A DNA stretch of 43,684 nucleotides from a virus, in the IMG/VR virus record IMGVR_UViG_3300045936_000038, positions 1-43,684 of that record; one strand, 5' to 3'. Below, piece after piece: positions 31,445 through 38,658 of this stretch. Position 1 is the stretch's first letter, and each line of letters opens with the position of its first letter. The translations under genes and the position numbers were made by a program. The notes under the pieces are model-generated. The model made no database searches. It was not told the origin of the DNA and saw only the letters and a program-made list of their open reading frames with translations.

Positions 31445-31583
31445 CCAGATCACAGACGAGGGGGTCGCGTGGCTGAACGAAATCCTCAACCTCTACGTGC
31501 GAAACTGTATGGTGCTCTCGACCATGCGCGGGGAGGCGACCAAGCAATGCAAGCGCGGACTCGAGCGACCACCGAGTAATTGA
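31179..31583 (+). CDS. Rz1-like outer-membrane lipoprotein spanin (start uncertain)
   Basis: A lipoprotein signal TLGVILCLSLVSGC ends in the lipobox LVSGC with Cys at base 31365. The mature part is short and begins AGVGTTKPPLELPRAEYRPV, Pro-rich as in Rz1. The frame is nested in and runs past the Rz-like gene. The only ATG (31179) gives an implausibly long 60-residue leader; a non-standard CTG at 31290, after AAGG, would give a normal signal peptide. The real start is therefore open; the lipoprotein itself is well supported. Confidence 0.6.
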   Translation: MWAWRSSSAHSRWWGDLSGPLSDTAEPSNSLRIRLRSLASSAPWSTWWRTLGVILCLSLVSGCAGVGTTKPPLELPRAEYRPVIIDQNDQITDEGVAWLNEILNLYVRNCMVLSTMRGEATKQCKRGLERPPSN

Positions 31584-32942
31584 ATGGCGACTGATCCCAT
31601 CACCGGCCTGACGCTAGAAGGCGGCGACCGCACGCAAGACGTGCTGGACTACCTCGGGCGCAAGGCCCCGCTAGGCTTGGCGCAGCAGTCGGCCATGCCG
31701 AGTGTGGGGGGCGCGGCTCCGGGTTCTGCCCCGGCGTCGGCTGGTGGTACGGGGGTGCCGAGTCCGTCGGACTCGGGGGTGTCGGCGGGGTTCGGGCAAA
31801 ATGCCTTTAGCCCTGACATTCCGGGGCTGGGCGAGCAACTAGGGCGCGCGGCGGCGGGACAGATCTTGGGTCAGGCGAAGGGCCGGGCGCAAGGGCTCCT
31901 AAACCCTAGTCCGGGCGCCGGGACGGTTACTGGCGACTTCAATCTGCTACAGGGGGCCCCCGTCAGCGGCAGTGGCCCGACCATGACGTTCCCATCGGAC
32001 TTCGCTAGCAGCCTGGCGCCCATCTCTAGCGAGTCAGTAACGGCCCCTGCTGGGGCGTTTACCGGGGCGGAGGCTAGTGGCCCAGTTTCCACAGAATTAG
32101 GGGCTAGTTTGGGCAGCGAGGCGGCTTCTGCGGCCGCTGGGGGCATCGGGAGCAACCTTCTCGGCCCCCTCGGGCTCTGGTCGGGGGCCTACGACCTCGG
32201 GAAGCTCGGTTTGAGCCTCGGCGGGATCAAGGGCGGGGAGACCACCGGCAATCAGTGGGGCGACATGGCCGTAGGGCTCCTCGGGGGGCCTGTCGCGGAC
32301 CCGCTCAAGGGGCTGATTGGCTCCTTCACCGGGCCGTCGAACGCTTGGCAGCAGTTCGGCGGCAAACTCTCGGGCACCCTCTACGGAGAGTCAAGCGCCA
32401 TCAACACTTTGCTGCCATGGCTCGGGAAGGCCCAGACGCAGGGTGACATCGGCCAATCCCTCGATATGTTCCGGCAACTGGTGGAGACAGGGGCGGGGGT
32501 AGGGGGCTACCAACTCGGTAAGCCGACCGACCTCGGCGCGCCGCAGATCGGGGCGCTACCGGGGGCGACTGGGACCCGGCACGAGGGCGGATTGACCGCG
32601 GACTTCGGCCCGGTCACTACGGCGATGAATAACTATATCGCCGCGCTCTATGCGGCCCTGCCTCCGGGCGGGCCATCGGGCACCATGACCTACGAGTCCT
32701 TCGCCGCAGGCATGTCGCCCGACGAGCTCGGGAACTTCACCCGACTCGCGCAACAAGGGATGGCGCTCCCGGCCGACCAGCAACAGGCGTTCGTGGCGCA
32801 GTCGGGGCTGGACCCGCAGCGGCAGGATCAGCTCTTGCGCTACATCGGCAATCCGCTGTCACCAGGAAATGAGCGGATGCTGTACCAGCCGGATGTGGGC
32901 GGGCCGGGGGATGGCGGCGGCGATGGTGGAGGCGGCATCTGA
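31584..32942 (+). CDS. Gly/Ala/Ser-rich virion protein (452 aa)
   Basis: Low-complexity N-terminal half (VGGAAPGSAPASAGGTGVPS), a small hydrophobic region (GIGSNLLGPLGLWSGAYDL), then mixed helical segments, ending in a Gly/Asp-rich tail. No enzymatic motif. First of four large proteins after the lysis genes that resemble internal ejection proteins of podoviruses by composition and position; the identity is inferred. Confidence 0.45.
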   Translation: MATDPITGLTLEGGDRTQDVLDYLGRKAPLGLAQQSAMPSVGGAAPGSAPASAGGTGVPSPSDSGVSAGFGQNAFSPDIPGLGEQLGRAAAGQILGQAKGRAQGLLNPSPGAGTVTGDFNLLQGAPVSGSGPTMTFPSDFASSLAPISSESVTAPAGAFTGAEASGPVSTELGASLGSEAASAAAGGIGSNLLGPLGLWSGAYDLGKLGLSLGGIKGGETTGNQWGDMAVGLLGGPVADPLKGLIGSFTGPSNAWQQFGGKLSGTLYGESSAINTLLPWLGKAQTQGDIGQSLDMFRQLVETGAGVGGYQLGKPTDLGAPQIGALPGATGTRHEGGLTADFGPVTTAMNNYIAALYAALPPGGPSGTMTYESFAAGMSPDELGNFTRLAQQGMALPADQQQAFVAQSGLDPQRQDQLLRYIGNPLSPGNERMLYQPDVGGPGDGGGDGGGGI

Positions 32943-33280
32943 TTGACCCCGGCCTACTCGCTGGTACCCCGTTCCGGTCCAAAACCGCCTACGAGGATAT
33001 GCTCGGCACCGTTAAGGTCATCCACGATGGCCTGATCGATGCGACCAATAACCTCACGGGGACGTCCGTCGCGCGTTACAACTTCGACTCTGGCGAGCCG
33101 CCCGATGACGTGCTCGAGCAGATTCAGAACCAGCACCGGGCATTGTCGCGGGCGCTCGGGGTGGAGGACCCGCCCGACCTCCAAGAGTTCGACTTGCGGC
33201 AGGAGACCGACTGGGTGTCGTGGACGTTTATAATGGCTCAGGATTTGACGCGGCTGAAGAATGCCGCAGGAGTCGTGTAA
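32942..33280 (+). CDS. Hypothetical protein with probable non-standard start
   Basis: About 112 residues if it starts at ATT 32942, or 94 from ATG 32999. Reading from 32942 gives IDPGLLAGTPFRSKTAYEDM before the first ATG; this part has coding-like composition. GGAGG lies nine bases before ATT, and TGATT overlaps the preceding stop exactly as TGATG does elsewhere here. CTG at 32939 is also possible. The body is helical (DDVLEQIQNQHRALSRALGV). The family is unknown. Confidence 0.5.
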   Translation: MDPGLLAGTPFRSKTAYEDMLGTVKVIHDGLIDATNNLTGTSVARYNFDSGEPPDDVLEQIQNQHRALSRALGVEDPPDLQEFDLRQETDWVSWTFIMAQDLTRLKNAAGVV

Positions 33281-34120
33281 ATGGGCGACTACGATTTCAT
33301 GGGCGGCAACTTTGACTTTGGCGACATGGGGAATATCGCGGCCGGTGGCACAGGCGCGAACGTGCCCAACTTGCCCGATTTCAGCGGACTCTCGTCGTTC
33401 AACATCCCCCAATTCGATCAGGGCATCATGGGCGACGTGAACATTCCCGGCATCTCGGCACCGGCCGGGATCTTTCAGGGCGTGAGCCCGAGCGGCCCGG
33501 TGGACTCGAGCCGGTTCACGTTGCCACCGGGTGCGGGCGTAACGACAAGCCCCGGCGGCGCACCGACGCCACCCGACAAAGGCTTCGGCATGGGCGACCT
33601 CGGGAGCATCGCGAAGAACATCGTGCTGCCCGGCATGGGCCTCGGGATTTCCGCGATGGGGATCAAGTCGAGTCTGGACGCGGCCCGGAACGCCCGCGAG
33701 CAGGCGGGCATGCAGCGCGGCTTTCAAGAGATTCAGCAGAAGTCGGCGGCACCGCTCCAGACCTTCGGCACCAATCAGTTGCAGCAGGCGTCGGCGGGCC
33801 ATCTGGACCCAGCGGTGCAGCAGTTCATCGACGACTGGGCGCAGACCGAAAAGGCGAAGCTCCAGCAACAGTTCGCCCACATGGGCATCACCGACTCCTC
33901 AATGATGCAGTCGGCCCTGTCGGAGATTGATCGCCGCGCAATTTCGCTCCGGGCCGAAATGCTTGGCAAGGACAAGACGACCGCGATTTATGCCCTCCAG
34001 TCCGCGATGGGCGGGGCTGGCGTCGGCGCTCAGGTCGCCAATCAGGAACAGGGGCAACTCGATAACCTCATCCGGTCTTCGCAGCAGGCGCTGGCCCAAC
34101 TCAACGCGATGGCGCAATGA
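33281..34120 (+). CDS. Putative internal virion protein (279 aa)
   Basis: The N-terminal 100 residues are Gly/Asp/Pro-rich (MGDYDFMGGNFDFGDMGNIA). A hydrophobic stretch (IVLPGMGLGISAMGI) is followed by a long helical region (FQEIQQKSAAPLQ, FIDDWAQTEKAKLQQQFAHM). This composition is common in podoviral ejection proteins that travel with DNA into the cell. Confidence 0.45.
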   Translation: MGDYDFMGGNFDFGDMGNIAAGGTGANVPNLPDFSGLSSFNIPQFDQGIMGDVNIPGISAPAGIFQGVSPSGPVDSSRFTLPPGAGVTTSPGGAPTPPDKGFGMGDLGSIAKNIVLPGMGLGISAMGIKSSLDAARNAREQAGMQRGFQEIQQKSAAPLQTFGTNQLQQASAGHLDPAVQQFIDDWAQTEKAKLQQQFAHMGITDSSMMQSALSEIDRRAISLRAEMLGKDKTTAIYALQSAMGGAGVGAQVANQEQGQLDNLIRSSQQALAQLNAMAQ

Positions 34121-34266
34121 TGACCACGCTCGACGTGCTTGGGCTCGCCGGGGATTACGCGCTCGTTGCGTTCTTGGTGATGGTCGTGCTCTCGATTCTC
34201 GTCGCGCTCGGTTACGTGGTGCGCGAGATGTGGTGGCGCTTCGTGGATTGGATTCATGGCTACTAA
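34117..34266 (+). CDS. Small single-span membrane protein (49 aa)
   Basis: ATG at 34117 overlaps the preceding stop. One strong transmembrane helix (YALVAFLVMVVLSILVALGY) and an aromatic C terminus (REMWWRFVDWIHGY). Its end overlaps the start of the next gene. The role is unknown; perhaps a holin-like or ejection accessory peptide. Confidence 0.5.
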   Translation: MMTTLDVLGLAGDYALVAFLVMVVLSILVALGYVVREMWWRFVDWIHGY

Positions 34267-35761
34267 TCTCCAAGACACCTACGTCGTCGCGCCGGATCAG
34301 CCCGCGCCCGAGGTCCCGGCGTTCAAAGACACGGCACAGAACATTGTGGCCACCGACCCGGTCGGCATCATGCAGGGCGCGCGAGCTATGCTCCCGCCAG
34401 CGCCGACTCAGCAGGAGATTCAGGCGGCGCGAAACAATGCCGCCGACGTGAGACAGGCGGCACGGCAACGGCAGATCAGCGCCGATGAGTCCTTTGCGGC
34501 GCAGAAGAAAGAATACGAACTCGCCATCCAGCAATACGAGGCCCAAGCGGAGCAGGTACCGCAACCGAGCCCGGTCACGCAGCCGCCGGATCGTGGCCTC
34601 CAGCCGTTCCTTTCGTCGACGGCCGAGGAGTCGCCCTACGCGACCATCGGGAAGTTCGTGCAGGCCGCATCGCTCATGGCGACGATGGCGGGCGGTGGAC
34701 GCAATGGCGCCCGTGCCTCACTCTCGGCGCTCACGGGCGCGATGGAGGGCTGGCGCGAAGGCAGTCGCTACAAGGCCGACGCCGCGTATCAGACGTGGAA
34801 GGACGAGACCAAGGCGATGCTCGAGCGCTTCGACGACGAGATGCGTTCATACAACTCCATCATGATCGCGAAGCGGATTCCGATCGAGCAGAAGTGGCGG
34901 ATGATGGGGATCACCGCTGAGCAGAACAGGAACGCCTTGCTCGCGGACGAGATCCAAGCGAAGGGATATGACGGCATCGCCGACGCACTGGAGAAGCGTA
35001 TTGACGCCCGCATGAAGTTTGAAGAAGAGTTCGCCAAAGTCGTCGCGGCGAAGGATGCAGGAGATCAGAAGCACCAGGCGACGCTCGCGAAACTAGAGGA
35101 GCAGATCAGGACCAACAATCTGCTAGCAGACGCCCGATTCGCCCGACTCGACGTGCAACGACAATTGGCGGATATCCAGGCCCAGAATGCACAGCTACGA
35201 CTTGACAAGTCATTGGCCGGAAAGACCATCCCGCTGGGCGAACAGAAAGTGTTTCGGGATATCGAGAACAATGACCGGACACTGAAAGAACTGGATGCCT
35301 TGGCCGATCAGGTTGACCTCAACAAACTCGTCGGCGGCATCCGGCCGTGGATCAATGGCATCGCCCAGAAGTGGGGTCGCTCTCCCGGTCCCATGCCCGA
35401 GGGGCAGTCGATCGGAACTCCAGCAGTCAAGGGGGCTATGACTGATAAAGAGCAGCGCTTCCTTGCTCTCCTGGCCCAGTACAGCGACAACATCATGCGC
35501 CAGCGTTCCGGGGCCGCAGTCGGCGTCAAGGAAATGGAGCGCATGATGACGTTCCTGCCTAATCAGGGCGTCACACCGCAGGCCGTGCGGACCCGATTTA
35601 CGCTCGCCCGCGATCTCAATACTCAGGCTGGTGAGGCTGAACTTCAGAGAATGCGGCAATTCGGCTATGACACCGGCACGTATCAGACGCCGGGAAGGAA
35701 TGTCGCGCCCGCGCCCGGAGCGCCGTCCAATAATCCGAGCGACCCACTGGGGATCCGCTAA
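34256..35761 (+). CDS. Large coiled-coil internal virion protein (501 aa)
   Basis: Mostly helical. Polar, Pro-containing N terminus, a hydrophobic patch (IGKFVQAASLMATMAGGGRN), then long coiled-coil (KFEEEFAKVVAAKDAGDQKH, ARLDVQRQLADIQAQNAQLR). The C-terminal domain contains FLALLAQYSDNIMRQRSGAA, resembling the conserved end of uncharacterised phage ejection proteins. No catalytic motif is seen. Confidence 0.5.
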   Translation: MATNLQDTYVVAPDQPAPEVPAFKDTAQNIVATDPVGIMQGARAMLPPAPTQQEIQAARNNAADVRQAARQRQISADESFAAQKKEYELAIQQYEAQAEQVPQPSPVTQPPDRGLQPFLSSTAEESPYATIGKFVQAASLMATMAGGGRNGARASLSALTGAMEGWREGSRYKADAAYQTWKDETKAMLERFDDEMRSYNSIMIAKRIPIEQKWRMMGITAEQNRNALLADEIQAKGYDGIADALEKRIDARMKFEEEFAKVVAAKDAGDQKHQATLAKLEEQIRTNNLLADARFARLDVQRQLADIQAQNAQLRLDKSLAGKTIPLGEQKVFRDIENNDRTLKELDALADQVDLNKLVGGIRPWINGIAQKWGRSPGPMPEGQSIGTPAVKGAMTDKEQRFLALLAQYSDNIMRQRSGAAVGVKEMERMMTFLPNQGVTPQAVRTRFTLARDLNTQAGEAELQRMRQFGYDTGTYQTPGRNVAPAPGAPSNNPSDPLGIR

Positions 35762-36861
35762 TGGACCGCAACGCCGTATTGGCGGGCGTGCGAGCGAAGT
35801 ACCCGATGTATTCCGACCTGAGCGATGACGTGCTCGCGGGCAAACTCGCGGCGAAGTATCCGCAGTATCGCGACCTCGTGCAGACCGCCGAGCCTCGCGT
35901 CATTCAGGAAGGCGGGAGTACTCCGCGCAACGTGCCGGGACCAGCCTCGCACCCATGGGTCCAAGTGAATAAGGCGGCCAGTGATCCGTCCATGCAGATT
36001 CCTGGCACGGAAGACCTCCCGCATCCGGCCGAGGTGATCGCGACTGGCGCGAGCATCCCATTGACGATGGGCGGCGGCGCACTCGGGGCGAAACTTCTAC
36101 CTCAACTTCCCAAGGTTGGCGCGGCCCTCGGCCGCATTGGGTCCTCGGGGATTCTCGGGGCCGGTGAGGCGGCAGTCAAAGGCGGCGACCCCTTAGCCTC
36201 TGGCGGTCAAGCCGCGGGCATATCGGCGGCGTGGGAGGCGATTCTGGGCACGGTCCCGCATTTGCCGAAACTGAAACTCGCGGCGCGAGCAGGCGATCTT
36301 GAAAAGCGCGAGTGGTCATTCGAGAATGCCAAGAATGCCGTGAACGTGGCCTATAAGAAACTGTCGCCATACGTCCCCAAGGGGGCATGGATGGAGTTGC
36401 CGTCCATCAGTAAGAAGCCGCTCACATTCCAACAGGCGACGAATCGCTTGGCGAATCTGGAACGAGTGGACTTTGATGTAGCACGCGCTGAGATCCAAGA
36501 GGCGCTGAAGAAAGTACCAAGTGCCTTATCTGGCCCGGCGCTGAATCCGCCCGTAAAGGCATCCGTCGCGCTCGGGTCGCAACCGATCCGGCCATCTCCT
36601 GACGCGATGGCGGCCAGCTTCGGGGCGCGGACGAGTGAAACGCCATTCACACCACGGTCAACGCCAATGGAGCGATTTGCGCGTGGGACTGTGGGCGCGA
36701 TGGGGGATAACGCTGTGCGTGCGGGTGTGGATACGACGGCGCGACAGGAGCCCGAAGACCTTTCCGGGGTCTCGATGGGCGCAGTCCCGCTCATTATTGC
36801 CGGTGATTACATCGGTTCTGGCCTCAATAGTCTGGCGCAGAAGATCGTCGGCGGCCGATGA
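35761..36861 (+). CDS. Putative ejection/internal protein with YP-repeat N terminus
   Basis: 366 residues. Residues 8-40 hold two copies of a short motif, VRAKYPMYSDLSDDVLAGKL and AAKYPQYRDL, often found at the N terminus of podoviral internal proteins. A Gly/Ala hydrophobic region (IPLTMGGGALGAKLLPQL) could insert in membranes. The C terminus is Pro-rich then LIIAGDYIGSGLNSL. ATG overlaps the preceding TAA. Confidence 0.5.
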   Translation: MDRNAVLAGVRAKYPMYSDLSDDVLAGKLAAKYPQYRDLVQTAEPRVIQEGGSTPRNVPGPASHPWVQVNKAASDPSMQIPGTEDLPHPAEVIATGASIPLTMGGGALGAKLLPQLPKVGAALGRIGSSGILGAGEAAVKGGDPLASGGQAAGISAAWEAILGTVPHLPKLKLAARAGDLEKREWSFENAKNAVNVAYKKLSPYVPKGAWMELPSISKKPLTFQQATNRLANLERVDFDVARAEIQEALKKVPSALSGPALNPPVKASVALGSQPIRPSPDAMAASFGARTSETPFTPRSTPMERFARGTVGAMGDNAVRAGVDTTARQEPEDLSGVSMGAVPLIIAGDYIGSGLNSLAQKIVGGR

Positions 36862-37073
36862 GTGACCTCAACGCCCTCGTCGAGCAACGGCTGATGGAGC
36901 TCTTGGATGGCTCCAAGGAGCCCGAGTGCGAAGTCTGTGGCCGCAAGCCCATCACGCCCGCGCAAATGACGGGCGCGCTCCGAGTGGCGTTGCAGTATCT
37001 GGCCACGAAAGCCCCTAAGCCCGAAGGGCCAGCGGCTGGCTCGGGATTCCAAGAAGATGAGGATGGCGAGTGA
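36858..37073 (+). CDS. Small Cys-motif protein (71 aa)
   Basis: MSDLNALVEQRLMELLDGSK is a helix, followed by CEVCGRK, another helix and an acidic tail. A one-CxxC protein of unknown role. Coupled on both sides (ATGA, GTGA). Confidence 0.6.
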   Translation: MSDLNALVEQRLMELLDGSKEPECEVCGRKPITPAQMTGALRVALQYLATKAPKPEGPAAGSGFQEDEDGE

Positions 37074-37441
37074 AGATACCCATTGAGGACAGATTTTGGG
37101 CCAAGGTCGAGCCCGAGCCCAACTCTGGATGCTGGATCTGGGTCGGCACTCGTGCCTATAAGGATTATGGCTATATCCGGGGCAGCGGCGAGTGGGCGGC
37201 AATGATCGGGGCGCATCGCGTGTCATGGGAACTCCACAACGGCGCAATTCCGGATGGCCTCCACGTTCTTCACCGTTGCGATAATCCGTGGTGCGTCAAC
37301 CCGGACCATCTATTTCTGGGATCATCGAAGGATAATCACTGGGATGCGGCATTGAAGGGGCGCAAGATTGTGGCACGCGGGCAAAGATTCTCCGGCCCCG
37401 GTCATATCGTATTATGTTCTCCATCAAGGAGGCCGATATGA
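37070..37441 (+). CDS. HNH endonuclease
   Basis: 123 residues, GTG start. Pattern: CWIWVGTRAYKDYGYIRG, AHRVSWELHNGAIPDG, VLHRCDNPWCVNPDHLFLG, DNHWDA. These give the HNH beta-beta-alpha metal site (H of LHRCDNPWC, N-P-D-H). This is the free-standing phage HNH type, either a homing-like nuclease or a packaging cofactor. The last 20 residues diverge from the usual ending, so the C terminus may be altered. Confidence 0.82.
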   Translation: MKIPIEDRFWAKVEPEPNSGCWIWVGTRAYKDYGYIRGSGEWAAMIGAHRVSWELHNGAIPDGLHVLHRCDNPWCVNPDHLFLGSSKDNHWDAALKGRKIVARGQRFSGPGHIVLCSPSRRPI

Positions 37442-37677
37442 GCACGTTGCATCCTGATGATGCGCCGCCGACCGAAGTCGGGACCCCAGTCGAGCCCGAG
37501 GAGTTCATCGCGTTCTGTATGGGGCCTGACGGCAAGTTCTTCATCGACTGCGCCCCGGACGACAAGCCGGAACGCATCTGGCAACTCGTGACGCTCGGGC
37601 TCCAGGCGCTTGAGAAGCACTATGACCTCAAGCGCCCGCTGATCGAACTGCCGAAACAGATTCGGGGGATTCGATGA
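37438..37677 (+). CDS. Hypothetical acidic protein (79 aa)
   Basis: Excellent AAGGAGG site before ATG 37438, which overlaps the HNH stop (ATGA). Acidic, with FIAFCMGPDGKFFIDCAPDD in the middle and a C-terminal helix. No family is recognised. Confidence 0.6.
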   Translation: MSTLHPDDAPPTEVGTPVEPEEFIAFCMGPDGKFFIDCAPDDKPERIWQLVTLGLQALEKHYDLKRPLIELPKQIRGIR

Positions 37678-37892
37678 GTGCCGACGCGGATCTCACCTAC
37701 GGCAACTTCCTCGTGGTCATGACCCGCGTGCTGTCTGCCCAGCTCTTTCGTTGGGTCGCCATGCTCCTCGCTGGTGGCATTGCGATCGGTGCGATGGTGC
37801 GGCCCGATCCCGTTCGTGCGGCGGTCGCGTTCCTTATCATCATGCTCCTGAGTCCACTCTGGCTACGCCGAGAGAAAATGCCCGATGCCTGA
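37674..37892 (+). CDS. Small two-span membrane protein (72 aa)
   Basis: Two hydrophobic helices (FRWVAMLLAGGIAIGAMV and AAVAFLIIMLLSPLWL) separated by a short charged loop with RPDPVR; basic end. Could be a second holin or antiholin by topology, but it is far from the lysis cassette. Coupled by ATGA. Confidence 0.5.
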   Translation: MSADADLTYGNFLVVMTRVLSAQLFRWVAMLLAGGIAIGAMVRPDPVRAAVAFLIIMLLSPLWLRREKMPDA

Positions 37893-38028
37893 CATGACGG
37901 ATGAGGAGTTCGACGCTTGGCTTCAGGAGATTGTGAATTCGGACGAGTTTGATGATCTGCTGGAGAGTTTTCTCAGCGCCGAGACTTACACCGTCACCCC
38001 AAGTCGTACATTTGAGGAGGATACATAA
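37885..38028 (+). CDS. Small acidic protein (47 aa)
   Basis: ATG at 37885 lies inside the preceding gene's end and the TAA overlaps the next ATG (TAATG). Strongly acidic helix (MTDEEFDAWLQEIVNSDEFD). GAGGAGG near its end serves the next gene. The function is unknown. Confidence 0.5.
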   Translation: MPDMTDEEFDAWLQEIVNSDEFDDLLESFLSAETYTVTPSRTFEEDT

Positions 38029-38342
38029 TGGCAAAGAAGAGACAGCCGGGGTTCGACTACCCCGTGCCGGGCCGCGACGAGTTGAGGCCGAACATGCGCT
38101 CGTGTAACCCGGCCGATGGTCCGCTTGCCTACGCGAAGCCCAATCAGACCGTGATGGATCTGGGCGCGCCGCGCGGCTCGTTGGATGACTGGATCGGCGT
38201 GAAGTCACCGGCCAGCGCGACCTTCAAGGCGGGCGTGCCGATGGGCATCAACCCGAGCCCGAAGCCTGAGGAACAGTCGGCGCACATCCAGACCGGCATC
38301 ACGTGGCCTAATCGCAACAAGAAGGACGTGCCGCAGAAGTGA
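38028..38342 (+). CDS. Hypothetical protein (104 aa)
   Basis: Strong GAGGAGG site. The sequence is polar, Pro/Gly-rich (MAKKRQPGFDYPVPGRDELR), with no clear fold. Possibly a minor structural protein given its place. It is unrecognised. Confidence 0.55.
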   Translation: MAKKRQPGFDYPVPGRDELRPNMRSCNPADGPLAYAKPNQTVMDLGAPRGSLDDWIGVKSPASATFKAGVPMGINPSPKPEEQSAHIQTGITWPNRNKKDVPQK

Positions 38343-38470
38343 GTGTGTCAGGCATCTTGCTGAAGACTTGCTATACGACGGTGAAGCAAGACGCTGGGAA
38401 GATCTGTCCTATCTGTTGGCTTCCGATGCAGTACATCCCGCCGGAGCCTAAAAAAGAGTGGGACACATGA
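38339..38470 (+). CDS. Small CxxC protein (43 aa)
   Basis: GTG at 38339 overlaps the preceding stop (GTGA), with AAGGA eleven bases earlier. CPIC (about residues 23-26) and one earlier Cys. The end overlaps the next gene's ATG (ATGA). The function is unknown. Confidence 0.45.
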   Translation: MSVSGILLKTCYTTVKQDAGKICPICWLPMQYIPPEPKKEWDT

Positions 38471-38658
38471 GCATCCAGCGCGGCGTCGAGCACACGAAGG
38501 GGCCGATCGTGAAGAACGCCACGCATACGGTCGAGTGCTCCTGTGGGTTCAAGAGTGACGTGGTGGCTCGCGATACCGGGGACGCGACGTCGCAATTCAT
38601 TGGTCGTCATATCCATCCAGGGGCGACGTTCATCGCGCAGGCCATCGAGAAGACATAG
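38467..38658 (+). CDS. Small zinc-finger-like protein (63 aa)
   Basis: VECSCGFKSDVVARDTGDAT gives CxC, with two later His (GRHIH), a possible zinc knuckle found in small actinophage and proteobacterial phage proteins. ATG at 38467 overlaps the preceding stop; its TAG overlaps the GTG of the next gene by one base. Confidence 0.55.
   Translation: MSIQRGVEHTKGPIVKNATHTVECSCGFKSDVVARDTGDATSQFIGRHIHPGATFIAQAIEKT

Noticed and set aside
37070-37441. HNH gene as part of an intron or intein
   Set aside because: It is a free-standing gene coupled to both neighbours, and no interrupted gene flanks it.
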